Below are positions 47,301 to 62,300 of a DNA stretch of 64,000 nucleotides, in pieces. The notes under the pieces were generated by a model, which worked only from the letters and a program-made list of their open reading frames with translations, was not told the origin of the DNA and did not search any database. The stretch comes from Aplectana chamaeleonis. Taxonomy: Eukaryota; Nematoda; Chromadorea; Rhabditida; Cosmocercidae. Location of the stretch: the NCBI GenBank assembly GCA_029168955.1, contig JAPDOI010000978.1, positions 178,479-242,478 of the forward strand, in the 5' to 3' direction. Within the stretch, counting starts at the first letter, position 1. Each line of letters opens with the position of its first letter. The position numbers and the translations under genes were made by a program.

Positions 47301-50300
47301 ACGATGGGCCGGCTTCGCCGACCCGCCTCCATTCAACACGCGTAGTATTCGTTCGGCTCCGCCGAACGAGGGGCCGGCTTCGCCGACCCACCTCCATTCA
47401 CCACGCGTAGTATTCGTTCGACTTCACCGAACGATGGGCCGGCTCCGCCCACCCACCTCCATTCACCACGCGGAGTATTCATTCGGGTCCGCCGAACGAC
47501 GTGCCGGCTTCGCCGACCCACCTCCATTCAACACACGTAGTATTCGTTCGGCTTCGCCGAACGGTGGGCCGGCTTCGCCGACCCACCTCCAATCACCACG
47601 CGTAGTATTCGTTCGGCTTCGCCGAACGATGGGCCGGCTTCGCCGGCCACCTTCCGTGTAGTATTCGTTCGACATCGCCGAACGATGGGCCGGCTTCGCC
47701 GACCCACCTCCATTCACCATGTGTAGTATTCGTTCGGCTTCGCCGAACGATGGGCCAGCTTAGCCGACCCACCTCCATTCACCACGCTTAGCATTCATTC
47801 GGCTTCGCCGACCCACCTCCATTCACCACGCGTAGTATTCGTTCGGCTCCACCGAAAGATGGGCCGGCTTCGCCGACCCACCTCCATTCACCACGCGTAG
47901 TATTCGTTTGGCTCCGCCAAACGATGGGCCGGCTTCGCCGACCCACCTCCAATCACCACGCGTAGTATTCGTTCGGCTTCGCCGAACAATGGACCGGCTT
48001 CGCCGACCCACCTCCATTCACCACGCGTAGTATTCATTCGGCTCCGCGGAACGATGGACCCGGCTTCGCCGGCCACCTTCCATTCACCACACGTAGTATT
48101 CGTTCGGCTTCGCCGAACGATGGACTGGCTTCGCCGACCCACCTCCATTCACCACGCGTGGTCCTCATTCGGCTCCGCCGAACGTTGGGCCGGCTTCGCC
48201 GGCCAACCTCCATTCACCACGCGTAGTATTCATTCGGCTCCGCCGAACGATGGGCCGGCCTCGCCGACCCGCCTTCATTCAACACACGTAGTATTCGTTC
48301 GGCTTCGCGGAACGATGGGCCGGCTTCGCCGACCCACCTCCATTCACCACGCGTGGTATTCATTCGGCTCCGCCGAACGATGGACCGGCTTCGATGACCC
48401 GCCTTCATTCAACACGCGTAGGATTCGTTCGGCTCCGCCGAACGATGGACCCGGCTTGGCCGGCCACCTTCCATTCACCACGCATAAAATTCGTTCGGCA
48501 TCGCCGAACGATGGGCCGGCTTCGCCGACCCACCTCCATTCACCACGCGTGGCATTCATTCGGCTCCGCCGAACGATGGGCCGGCTTCGCCGGCCACCCT
48601 CCGTGTAGTATTCGTTCGGCATCGCCGAACGATGGGCCGGCTTCGCCGGCCAACCTCCATTCACCACGCGTAGTATTCGTTCGGCTCTGCCGAACGATGG
48701 GCCGGCTTTGCCGACCCCCTCCATTCACCACGCGTAGTATTCATTCGGCTCCGCCGAACGATGGGCCGGCTTCGCCGGCCAACCTCCATTCACCACGCGT
48801 AGTATTCGTTCGGTTTCGCCGAACGATGGGCCGGCTTTGCCGACCCACCTCCATTCGCCACGCGTAGTATTCATTCGGCTCCGCCGAACGATGGACCGGC
48901 TTCGCCGACCCACCTCCATTCACCACGCGTAGTATTCGTTCGGCTCCGCCGAACGATGGGCCGGCTTCGCCGACCCACCTCCATTCACCATGCGTGGTAT
49001 TCATTCGGCTCCACCGAACGATGGGCCGGCTTCACCGACCCACCTCCATCCACCACGCGTAGTATTCGTTCGGCTCCGCCGAGCGATAGGCCGGCTTTGC
49101 CGACCCCCCACCTCCATTCACCACGCGTAGTATTCATTCGGCTTCGCCGAACGATGGGCCGGCCTCGCCGACCCGCCTCCATTCAACACACGTAGTATTC
49201 GTTCGGCTTCACCGAACGATGGGCCGGCTTCGCCGACCCACCTCCAATCACCACGCGTAGTATTCGTTCGGCTTCGCCGAACGATGGACTGGCTTCGCCG
49301 ACCCACCTCCATTCACCACGCGTAGGATTCGTTCGGCTCCGCCGAACGATGGGCCGGCTTGGCCGGCCACCTTCCGTGTAATATTCGTTCGGCATCGCCG
49401 AACGATGGGCCGGCTTCGCCGACCCACCTCCATTCACCACGCGTAGTATTCGTTCGGCTCCGCCGAACGATGGGCCGGCTTGGCCGGCCACCTTCCGTGT
49501 AATATTCGTTCGGCATCGCCGAACGATGGACTGGCTTCGCCGACCCACCTCCATTCACCACGCGTAGTATTCGTTCGGCTCCGCCGAACGATGGACCGGC
49601 TTCGATGACCCGCCTTCATTCAACACGCGTAGTATTCGTTCGGCTCCGCCGAACGATGGACCCGGCTTGGCCGACCCACCTCCATTCACCACGCGTGGTA
49701 TTCATTCGGCTCCGCCGAACGATGGGCCGGCTTCGCCGGCCAACCTCCATTCACCACGCGTAGTAATCGTTCGACTTCGCCGAATGATGGGCCGACTTCG
49801 CCGACCCACCTCCATTCACCACGCGTAGTACTCGGTCGGCTCCGCCGAACGCTGGGCCGGCTTCACCGGCCACCCTCCCGTAGTAATCGTTCGACTTTGC
49901 CGAACGATGGGCCGGATTCGCCGACCCACCTCCATTCACCACGCGTAGTATTCATTTGGCTCCGCCAAACGATCGGACGGCTTCGCCAACCCACCTCCAT
50001 CCACCACGCGTGGTATTCTTTTGGCTCCGCCGAACGATGGGCCCGCTTCGCCGACCCACCTCCATTCACCACGTGTAGTATTCGTTCGGCATCGCCGAAC
50101 GATGGGCCGGCTTCGTCGACCCACCTCCATTCACCACGTGTAGTATTCGTTCGGCTTCGCCAAACGATGGGCCGGCGTCGCCGACCCACCTCCATTCACC
50201 ACGCGTAGTATTCGTTCGGCTTCGCCGAACGATGGGCCGGCTTCGCCGACCCACCTCCATTCACCACGTGTAGTATTCGTTCGGCTCCGCCGAACGATGG

Positions 50301-53300
50301 GCCGGCTTCGCCGCCCCACCTCCAATCACCACGCGTAGTATTCATTCGGCTCCGCCGAACGATGAGCCGGCTTCGCCGGCCACCTCCATTCACCACGCGT
50401 GGTATTCATTCGGCTTCGCCGAACGATGGGCCGGCTTCGCCGACCCACCTCCATTCACCACGTGTAGTATTCGTTCGGCATCGCCGAACGATGGGCCGGC
50501 TTCGTCGACCCACCTCCATTCATGACGCGTAGTATTCATTCGGCTCCGCCGAACGATGGGCCGGCTTGGCCGGCCACCTTCCGCGTAGTAATCATTCGGC
50601 TCCGCCGAAGAATGGGCCGGCCACGCCGACCCGCCTCCATTCAACACACGTAGTATTCGTTTGACTCCGCCAAACGATGAGCCGGCTTCGCCGACCCACC
50701 TCCATTCACCACGTGTAGTATTCGTTCGGCTTCGCCGAACAATGGGCCAGCTTCGCCGACCCACCTCCATTCACCACGCGTAGTATTCATTCGGCTCCGC
50801 CGAACGATGGGCCGGCTTCGCCGACCCACCTCCATTCACCACGCGTAGTATTCGTTCGGCTCGCCCAATCGATGGGCCGGCTTCGCCGCCCCACCTCCAT
50901 TCACCACGTGAAGTATTCGTTCGGCTTCGCCGAACAATGGGCGGGCGACGCCGACGCACCTCCATTCGCCACGCGTGGTATGCGTGTGGCTCCGCCGAAC
51001 CATGGGCCGGCTTCGAAGACCCACCTCGATTCCCCAGGCGTAGTATTCGTTCGGCTTAGCCGAGCGATGGGCCGGCTTCGCCGACCCACCTCCATTCACC
51101 ACGTGTAGTATTCGTTCGGCATCGCCGAACGATGGACCGGCTTCGCCGACCCACCTCCATCCACCACGCGTAGTATTTGTTCGGCTCCGCCGAACGATGG
51201 GCCGGCTTCGCCGACCCACCTCCATTCACCACGCGTAGTATTCGTTCGGCTCCGCCGAACGATGGGCCGGCTTCGCCGACCCACCTCCATTCACCACGCG
51301 TAGTATTCGTTCGGCTCCGCCGAACGATGGGCCGGCTTCGCCGACCCACCTCCATTCACCACGCGTAGTATTCGTTGGGCTCCACCGAAAGATGGGCAGG
51401 CTTCGCCGACCCACCTCCATTCACCACGCGTAGTATTCGTTCGACTTCGCCGAACAATGGACCGGCTTCGCCGACCCACCTCCAATCACCACGCGTAGTA
51501 TTCATTCGGCTCCGCCGAACGATGCGCCGGCTTCGCCGACCCACTTCCATTCACCACGCGTAGTATTCATTCGGCTCCGCCGAACGATGGGCCGGCTTCG
51601 CCGACCCACCTCCATTCACCACGCGTAGTATTCGTTCGGCTTCGCCGAACGATGGGCCGGCTTCGCCGACCCACCTCCATTCACCACGCGTAGTATTCGT
51701 TCGCGTCCGCGGACCGATGGGCCGGCTCCGCCGCCCCACCTCCATTCACCACGCGTAGTATTCGTTCGGCTTCGCCAAACAATGGGCCGGCTTCGCCGAC
51801 CCACCTCCATTCACCACGCGTAGTATTCGTTCGGCTCCGCCGAACGATGGGCCGGCTTCGCCGACCCACCTCCATTCACCACGCGTAGTATTCGTTCGGC
51901 TCCGCCGAACGATGGGCCGGCTTCGCCGACCCACCTCCATTCACCACGCGTAGTATTCGTTCGGCTTCGCCGAACGATGGGCCGGCTTCGCCGACCCACC
52001 TCCATTCACCACGCGTAGTATTCGTTCGGCTCCGCCGAACGATGGGCCGGCTTCGCCGACCCACCTCCATTCACCACGCGTAGTATTCGTTCGGCTCCGC
52101 CGAACGATGGGCCGGCTTCGCCGACCCACCTCCATTCACCACGCGTAGTATTCGTTCGGCTCCGCCGAACGATGGCCGGCTTCGCCGACCCACCTCCATT
52201 CACCACGCGTAGTATTCGTTCGGCTCCGCCGAACGATGGGCCGGCTTCGCCGACCCACCTCCATTCACCACGCGTAGTATTCGTTCGGCTCCGCCGAATG
52301 ATGGGCCGGCTTCGCCGACCCACCTCCATTCACCACGCGTAGTATTCATTCGGCTTCGCCGACCGATGGGCCGGCTTCGCCGACCCACCTCCATTCACCA
52401 CGCGTAGTATTCATTCGGCTCCGCCGAACGATGGGCCGGCTTCGCCGAACCCACCTCCATTCACCACGCGTAGTATTCGTTCGGCTTCGCCGAACGATGG
52501 GCCGGCTTCGCCGACCCACCTTCATTCACAACGCGTAGTATTCATTCGGCTCCGCCGAACGATGGGCCGGCTTCGCCGAACCCACCTCCATTCACCACGC
52601 GTAGTATTCGTTCGGCTCCGCCGAACGATGGGCCCACTTCACCGACCCACCTCCATTCACCACGCGTAGTATTCGTTCGGCTCCGCCGAACGATGGGCCG
52701 GCTTCGCCGAACCCACCTCCATTCACCACGCGTAGTATTCGTTTGGCTCCGCCGAACGATGGGCCGGCTTCGCCGACCCACCTCCAATCACCACGCGTAG
52801 TATTCATTCGGCTCCGCCGAACGATGGGCCGTCTTCGCCGACCCACCTCCATTCACCACGCGTAGTATTCGTTCGGCTTCATCGAACGATGGGCCGGCTT
52901 CGCCGACCCACCTCCAATCACCACGCGTAGTATTCGTTCGGCTTCGCCGCCCCACCTCCATTCACCACGCGTAGTATTCATTCGGCTTCGCCCAACGATG
53001 GGCCGGCTTCGCCGACCCCCTTCCATTCAGTGCACCTAGTATTCGTTTGGCTTCGCCGAACGATGGGCCGGCTTCGCCAACCCACCTCCATTCACCACGC
53101 GTAGTAATCGTTCGGCTCCGCCGAACGATGGGCCGGCTTCGCCGACCCACCTCCAATCACCACGCGTAGTATTCGTTTGGCTTCGCCGAACGATGGGCCG
53201 GCTTCGCCGACCCACCTCCATTCACCACGCGTAGTATTCGTTTGGCTTCGCCGAACGATGGGCCGGCTTCGCCAACACACCTCCATTCACCACGCGTAGT

Positions 53301-56300
53301 ATTCTTTCGGCTTCGCCGTACGATGTGCCGGCTTCACCGACCCACCTCCAATCTCCATGCGTAGTATTCGTTTGGCTCCGCCGAACGATGGGCCGGCTTG
53401 GCCGACCCACCTCCATTCCTCACGCGTAGTATTCGTTTGGCTCCGCCGAACGATGGGCCGGCTTTGCCGACCCACCTCCATTCAACACACGTAATATTCG
53501 TTCGGCTTCGCCAAACGATGGGCCGGCTCCGCCGACCCGCCTTCATTCAACACACGTAGTATTCGTTCGGCTTCGCCGAACGGGGGGCCGGCTTCGCCGA
53601 CCCACCTCCAATCACCACGCCGAGTATTCGTTCGGCTCCGCCGCACGATGGGCCGGCTTCGCCGACCCACCTGCATTCACCATGCGTAATATTCGTTCGG
53701 CATCGCCGAACGATGGACTGGCTTCGCCGACCCACCTCCATTCACCACGCGTAGTATTCGTTCGGCTCCGCCGAACGATGGGCCGGCTTGGCCGGCCACC
53801 TTCCGTGTAGAAATCGTTCGGCATCGCCGAACGATGGGCCGGCTTCGCCGACCCACCTCCATTCACCACACGTGGCATTCATTCGGCTCCGCCGAACGAT
53901 GGGCCGGCTTCGCCGGCCACCCTCCGTGTAGTATTCGTTCGGCATCGCCGAACGATGGGCCGGCTTCGCCGACTCACCTCCATTCACCACGCTTAGCATT
54001 CATTCGGCTTCGCCGAACGATGGGCCGGCTTCGCCGACCCACCTCCATTCACCATGCGTAGTATTCATTCGGCTCCGCCAAACGATGGGCCGGCCTCGCC
54101 GACCCGCCTTCATTCAACACACGTAGTATTCGTTCGGCTTCGCCGAACGATGGACCGGCTTCGATGACCCGCCTTCATTCAACACGCGTAGTATTCGTTC
54201 GGCTCCGCCGAACGATGGGCCGGCTTGGCCGGCCAACCTCCATTCACCACGCGTAGTATTCATTCGGCTCTGCTGAACGATGGGCCGGCTTTGCCGACCC
54301 ACCTCCATTCACCACGCGTAGTATTCATTCGGCATCGCCGAACCATGGGCCGGCTTCGCCGACCCACCTCCATTCACCACACGTAGTATTCGTTCGGCTT
54401 CACCGAACGATGGGCCGGCTTCGCCGACCTACCTCCAATCACCACGCGTAGTATTCGTTCGGCTTCGCCGAACGATGAGCCGGCTTCGCCGACCCACCAC
54501 CATTCACCACGCGTAGTATTCGTTCGGCTTGGCCGAACGATGGGCCGGCTTCGCCGACCCACCTCCATTCAACACACGTAGTATTCGTTCGGCTCCGCCG
54601 AACGATGGGCCGGCTTCGCCGACCCACCTCCATTCAATACACGTAGTATTCGTTCGGCTCCGCCGAACGATGGGCCGGCTTCGCCGACCCACCTCCATTC
54701 ACCACGCGTAGTATTCGTTCGGCTCCGCCGAACGATGGGCCGGCTTCGCCGACCCACCTCCATTCACCACGCGTAGTATTCGTTCGGCTCCGCCGAACGA
54801 TGGGCCGGCTTCGCCGACCCACCTCCATTCACCACGCGTAGTATTCGTTCGGCTCCGCCGAACGATGGGCCGGCTTGGCCGACCCACCTCCATTCACCAC
54901 GCGTAGTATTCGTTCGGCTTCGCCGAACGATGGACTGGCTTCGCCGACCCGCCTTCATTCAACACACGTAGTATTCGTTCGGCTTCGCCGAACGATGGGC
55001 CGGCTTCGCCGACCCACCTCCATTCACCACGCGTGGTATTCATTCGGCTCCGCCGAACGATGGCCGGCTTCGCCGGCCAACCTCCATTCACCATGCGTAG
55101 TATTCGTTCGGCTTCGCCGAACGATGGGCCGACTTCGCCGACCCACCTCCATTCACCACGCGTAGTATTCGTTCGGCTCCGCCGAACGATGGACCGGCTT
55201 CGCCGACCCACCTCCATTCACCACGCGTAGTATTCGTTCGGCTCCGCCGAACGATGGGCCGGCTTCGCCGACCCACCTCCATTCAACCACGTGTAGTATT
55301 CGTTCGGCTCCGCCGAACGATGGACTGGCTTCGCCGACCCACCTCCATTCACCACGCGTAGTATTCGTTCGGCTCCGCCGAACGATGGACCGGCTTCGCC
55401 GACCCACTCCATTCACCATGCGTAGTATTCGTTCGGCATCGCCGAACGATGGGCCGGCTTCGCCGACCCACCTCCATTCACCACGCGTAGTATTTGTTCG
55501 GCTCCGCCGAACGATGGGCCGGCTTCGCCGACCCACCTCCATTCACCACGCGTAGTATTCATTCGGCTTCGCTGAACGATGGGCCGGCTTCGCCGACCCA
55601 CCTCCAATCACCACGCGTAGTATTCGTTTGGCTTCGCCGAACGATGGGCCCGCTTCGCCGACCCACCTCCATTCACCACGCGTAGTATTCGTTCGGCTCC
55701 GCCGAACGATGGGCCGGCTTGGCCGGCCACCTTCCGTGTAGTATTCCTTCGGCATCGCCGAACGATGGGCCGGATTCGCCGACCCACCTCCATTCACCAC
55801 GTGTAGTATTCGTTCGGCTCCGCCGAACGATGGGCCGGCTTCGCCGACCCACCTCCATTCACCACACGTAGTATTCGTTTGGCTCCGCCGAACGATGGGC
55901 CGGCTTCGCCGACCCACCTCCATTCACCACGTGTAGTATCCGTTCGGCTTCGCCGAACGATGGGCCTGCTTCGCCAACCCACCTCCACTCAACACACGTA
56001 TTATTCGTTCGGCTCCGCCGAACGATGAGCTGGCTTCGCCGACCCACCTCCATTCACCACGCGTAGTATTCGCTCGGCTTCGCCGAACAATGGGCCGGTT
56101 TCACCGACCTACCTCCAATCACCACGCGCAGTATTCGTTCGGCTTCGCCGAACGACGGGCCGGCTCGCCGACCCACCTCCATTCACCACGCGTGGTATTC
56201 GTTCGGCTCCGCCGAACGATGGGCCGGCTTCACCGACCCACCTCCAATCACCACGCGTAGTATTCGTTCGGCTTCGCCGAACGATGGGCCGGCTTCGCTA

Positions 56301-59300
56301 ACCCACCTCCATTCAACACGCGTAGTATTCGTTTGGCTCCGCCGAACGATGGGTCGGCCTCGCCGACCCACCTCCATTCAACACGCGTAGTATTTGTTCG
56401 GCTCCGCCGAACGATGGGCCGACTTCGCCGACACACCTCCATTCACCACGCGTAGTACTCGTTCGGCTCCGCCGAACGATGGGCCGGCTTCGCCGACCCA
56501 CCTCCATTCAACACGCGTAGTACTCGGTCGGCCTCGCGGAACGATGGGCCGGCTTCGCCGACCCACCTCCATTCACCACGCGTAGTATTCGTTCGGCTCC
56601 GCCGAACGATGGGCCGACTTCGCCGACCCACCTCCATTCACCACACGTAGTATTTGTTCGGCCTTGCGGAACGATGGGCCGGCTTCGCCGACCCACCTCC
56701 ATTCACCACGCGTAGTACTCGTTCGGCTCCGCCGAACGGTGGGCCGGGTTCGCCGGCCCACCTCCATTCAACACCCGTAGTATTTGTTCGGCTTCGCCGA
56801 ACGATGGGCCGGCTTCGCCGACCCACCTCCATACACCACGCGTAGTAATCGTATGGCTCCACCGAACGATGGGCCGGCTTCGGCGACCCACCTCCAATCA
56901 CCACGCGTAGTATTCGGTTGGCTCCGCCGAACGACGTGCCGGCTTCGCCGGGCCACCACCATTCACCACACGTAGTATTCGTTCGGCTTCGCCGAACGAT
57001 GGGCCGGCCTCGCCGACCCGCCTTCATTCAACACACGTAGTATTCGTTCGGCTTCGCCGAACGAAGGGCCGGCTTCGCCGACCCACCTCCATTCACCACG
57101 CTTAGTATTAATTCGGCTTCGCCGACCCATTTCCATTCACCACGCTTAGTATTAATTCGGCTCCGCCGAACGATGGACCGGCTTCACCAACCCGCCTCCA
57201 TTCAACACACGTAGTATTCGTTCGGCTCCGCCGAACGATGGGCCGGCTTGGCCGGCCACCTTCCGTGTAGAAATCGTTTGGCATCGCCGAACGATGGGCC
57301 GGCTTCGCCGACCCACCTCCATTCACCACGCGTAGTATTCGTTCGGCTCCGCCGAACGATGGGCTGGCTTGGCCGACCCGCCTCCATTCAACACGCGTAG
57401 TATTTGTTCGGCTTTGCCGAACGATGGGCCGGCTTCGCCGACCCACCTCCATTCACCACGCGTAGTATTAATTCGACTTCGCTGAACGATGGGCCGGCTT
57501 CGCCGACCCACCTCCATTCACCACGCGTAGTATTCGTTCGGCTCCGCCGAACGATGGGCCGGCTTCGCCGACCCACCTCCATTCACCACGCGTAGTATTC
57601 GTTCGGCTCCGCCAAACGATGGGCCGGCTTCGCCGACCCACCTCCATTCACCACGCGTAGTATTCGTTCGGCTCCGCCAAACGATGGGCCGGCTTCGCCG
57701 ACCCACCTCCATTCACCACGCGTAGTATTCGTTCGGCTCCGCCGAACGATGGGCCGGCTTCGCCGACCCACCTCCATTCACCACGCGTAGTATTCATTCA
57801 GCTTCGCCGACCCACCTCCATTCACTACGTGTAGTATTCGTTCGGCTTCGCCGAACGATGGGCCGGCTTCGCCGACCCACCTCCATTCACCACGCGTAGT
57901 ATTCATTCGTCTCCGCCGAACGATGGGCCGGCTTCGCCGACCCACCTCCAATCACCACGCGTAGTATTCGTTCGGCTCCGCCGAACGATGGGCTGGCTTC
58001 GCCGACCCACCTCCATTCACCACGCGTAGTATTCGTTCGGCTTCGCCGAACGATGGGCTGGCTTCGCCGACCCACCTCCATTCACCACGCGTAATATTCA
58101 TTCGGCTTCGCCGAACGATGGGCTGGCTTTGCCGACCCACCTCCATTCACCAAGCGTAGTATTCATTCGGCTCCGCCGAACGATGGACCGGCTTCGCCAA
58201 CCCACCTCCATTCCGTGTAGTATTCGTTCGGCATCGCCGAACGATGGGCCGGCTTCGCCGACCTACCTCCATTCACCACGCATAGTATTCATTCGGCTCC
58301 GCCGAACGATGGGCCGGCTTTGCCGACCCACTTCCATTCACCACGCGTAGTGTTCGTTCGGCCTCGCCGAACGAAGGGCCGGCTTCGCCGACCCACCTCC
58401 AATCACCACGCGTAGTATTCGTTCGGTTTCGCCGAACGATGGGCCGGCTTCGCCAACCCACCTCCATTCACCACGCGTAGTAATCGTTCGGCTCCGCCGA
58501 ACGATGGGCCGGCTTCGCCGACCCACCTCCAATCACCACGCGTAGTATTCGTTTGGCTTCGCCGAACGATGGGCCGGCTTCGCCAACCCACCTCCATTCA
58601 CCACGCGTAGTAATCGTTCGGCTCCGCCGAACGATGGGCCGGCTTCGCCAACCCATCTCCATTCACCACGCGTAGTAATCGTTCGGCTCCGCCGAACGAT
58701 GGGCCGGCTTCGCCGACCCACCTCCAATCACCACGCGTAGTATTCGCTCGGCCTCGCCAAACGATGGGCCGGCTTCACAGACCCACCTCCAATCACCACG
58801 CGCAGTATTCGTTCGACTCCGCCGAACGATGGGCCGGCTTCCCCGACTCACCTCCAATCACTACGCGTAGTATTCGTTTCGCTCCGCCGACCGGTGGGCC
58901 GGCTTCCCCGACCCACCTCCATTCAACACACGTAGTATTCGTTCGGCTCCGCCGAACGATGGGCCGGCTTCGCCAACCCACCTCCAATCACCACGCGTAG
59001 TATTCGTTCGGCTTCGCCGAACGATGGGCCGGCTTCGCCGACCCACCTCCATTCACCACGCGTAGTATTCGCTCGGCTTCGCCGAACGATGGGCCGGCTT
59101 CGCCGACCCACCTCCATTCACCACGTGTAGTATTCGTTCGGCTCCGCCGAACGATGGGCCGGCTTTGCCGACCCACCTCCATTCACCACGCGTAGTATTC
59201 GTTCGGCTTGGCCGAACGATGGGCCGGCTTCGTCGACCCACCTCCATTCGCCACGCGTAGTATTCATTTGGCTCCGCCGAACGATGGACCGGCTTCGATG

Positions 59301-62300
59301 ACCCGCCTTCATTCAACACGCGTAGTATTCGTTCGGCTCCGCCGAACGATGGACCCGGCTTGGCCGGCCACCTTCCGTGTAGTATTCGTTCGGCTTCGCC
59401 AAAGGATGGGCCGACTTCGCCGACCCACCTCCATTCACCACGCGTAGTACTCATTCGGCTCCGCCGAACGATGGGCCGGCTTTGCCGACCACCTCCATTC
59501 ACCACGAGTAGTATTCGTTCGGCTTCGCGGAACGATGGGCCGGCTTCGCCGAGCCACCTCCATCCACCACGCGTAGTATTCGTCTGACTCCCCCAAACGA
59601 TGGGCCGGCTTCGCCGACCCACCTCCATTCACCACGCGTAGTATTCGTTCGGCTCCGCCGAACGATGGACCCGGCTTGGCCGGCCACCTTCCGTGTAGAA
59701 ATCGTTTGGCATCGCCGAACGATGGGCCGGCTTCGCCGACCCACCTCCATTCACCACGCGTAGTATTCGTTCGGCTCCGCCGAACGATGGGCCGGCTTCG
59801 CCGACCCACCTCCATTCACCACGCGTAGTATTCGTTCGGCTCCGCCGAACGATGGACCGGCTTCGCCGACCCACCTCCATTCACCACGCTTAGCATTCAT
59901 TCGGCTCCGCCGAACGATGGGCCGGCTTCGCCGACCCGCCTCCATTCAACACACGTAGTATTCGTTCGGCTTCGCCGAACGATGGACTGGCTTTGCCGAC
60001 CCACCTCCATTCACCACGCGTAGTATTCATTCGGCTCCGCCAAACGATGGGCCGGCCTCGCCGACCCACCTCCATTCACCACGCGTAGTATTCATTCGGC
60101 TCCGCCGAACGACGGACCGGCTTCGCCGACCCACCTTTATTCACCACGCGTAGTATTCGTGCGGCTTCGCCGAACGATGGGCCGGCTTTGCCGACCCACC
60201 TCCAATCACCACGCGTAGTATTCGTTCGGATTCGCTGAACGATGGGCCCGCTTCGCCGACCCACCTCCATTCACCACGCGTAGTATTCATTCGGCGCCGC
60301 CGAACGATGGGCCGGCTTCGCCGACCCACCTCCATTCACCACGCGTAGTATTCGTTCGGCTCTGCCGAACGACGGGGTTGCTTCGCCGACCCACCTCCAA
60401 TCACCACGCGTAGTATTCGTTGGGATTCGCCGAACGATGGGCCGGCTTCGTCGGCCACCCTTCGTGTAGTATTCGTTTGGCTTCGCCAAAGGATGGGCCG
60501 GCTTGGCCGACCCACCTCCATTCACCACGCGTAGTATTCGTTCGGCTCAGGCGAAAGAGGGGCCGGCGTCGCAGACCCACCTCCATTCAACACACGTAAT
60601 ATTCGTTCGGCTTCGGGGAACGATGGGCCGGCTTCGCAGACCCACCTCCATTCATGTCGCGTAGTATTCGTTCGGCTCCGCCGAACGATGTACCGACTTC
60701 GCCGACCCACCCCCATTCAACACGCGTAGTATTCGTTCCGCTTCGCCCAACGATGGGCCGCCTTCGCCGCCCCCCTTCCATTCACCACGCGTTGTAATCA
60801 TTCGGCTCCGCCGAACGATGGACCGGCTTCGCCGACCCACCTCCATTCACCACGCGTAGAATTCATTCGGCTCCACCAAACGATGAACCGGCTTCGCCGA
60901 CCCACCTCCAATCACCAACCGTAGTATTCGTTCGGCTTCGCCAAACGATGGGCCGGCTTCCCCGAACCCACTTTCATTCACCACGCGTAGTAATCATTCG
61001 GCTCCGCCGAACGATGGACCGGCTTCGCCGACCCACCTCCATTCACCACGCGTAGAATTCGTTCGGCTCCGCCGAACGATGGGCCGGCTTCGCCGACCCA
61101 CCTCCATTCAATGCACGTAGTATTCGTTCGCGTTCGCCAAACGATGGGCCCGGTTCACCAACCCACCTCCATTAACCACGCGTAGGAAGCGATCGGCTCC
61201 GCCGAGCGAGAGGCCGGCTTTGCCGGCCCACCGCCATTCGCAACGCGTAGTATTCGTTCGGCTTCGCCGAACGATGGGCCGACTTCCCCGACCCACCTCC
61301 ATTCACCACGCGTAGTATTCGTTCGGCTTCGCCGAACGATGGGCCGGCTTCGCCCACCCACCTCCATTCACCACGCGTAGTATTCGTTCGGCTCCGCCGA
61401 ACGATAGGCCGGCTCGGCCGGCCACCTTCCGTGTAATATTCGTTCGGCATCGCCGAACGATGGACTGGCTTCGCCGACCCACCTCCATTCACCACGAGTA
61501 GTATTCGTTCGGCTTCGCGGAACGATGGGCCGGCTTCGCCGACCCACCTCCATTCACCACGCGTGGTATTCATTCGGCTCCGCCGAACGATGGACCGGCT
61601 TCGATGACCCGCCTTCATTCAACACGCGTAGGATTCGTTCGGCTCCGCCGAACGATAGGCCGGCTTCGCCGCCCCACCTCCAATCACCACGCGTAGTATT
61701 CATTCGGCTCCGCCGAACGATGGGCCGGCTTCGCCGACCCACCTCCATTCACCACGCGTAGTATTCATTCGGCTCCGCCGAACGATGGGCCGGCTTCCCC
61801 GACCCACCTCCATTCACCACGCGTAGTATTCGTTCGGCCTCGCCGAACGAAGGGCCGGCTTCGCCGACCCACCTCCAATCACCACGCGTAGTATTCGTTC
61901 GGCTCCGCCGAACGATGGGCCGGCTTCGCCGACCCACCTCCATTCACCACGCGTAGTATTCGTTCGGCTTCGCCGAACAATGGACCGGCTTCGCCGACCC
62001 ACCTCCATTCACCACGCGTAGTATTCGTTTGGCTCCGCCGAACGATGGGCCGGCTTCGCCGACCCACCTCCATTCCACACACGTAGTATTCATTCGGCTT
62101 CGCCGAACGATGGGCAGGCTTCGCGGACCCACCTCCATTCACCACGCGTAGTATTCGTTTGGCTCCGCCGAACGATGGGCCGGCTTCGCCGACCCACCTT
62201 CATTCACCACGCGTAGTATTCGTTCGGCTCCGCCGAACGATGGATCGGCTTCGCCGACCCACCTCCATTCACCACGCGTAGTATTCATTCGGCTCCGCCG

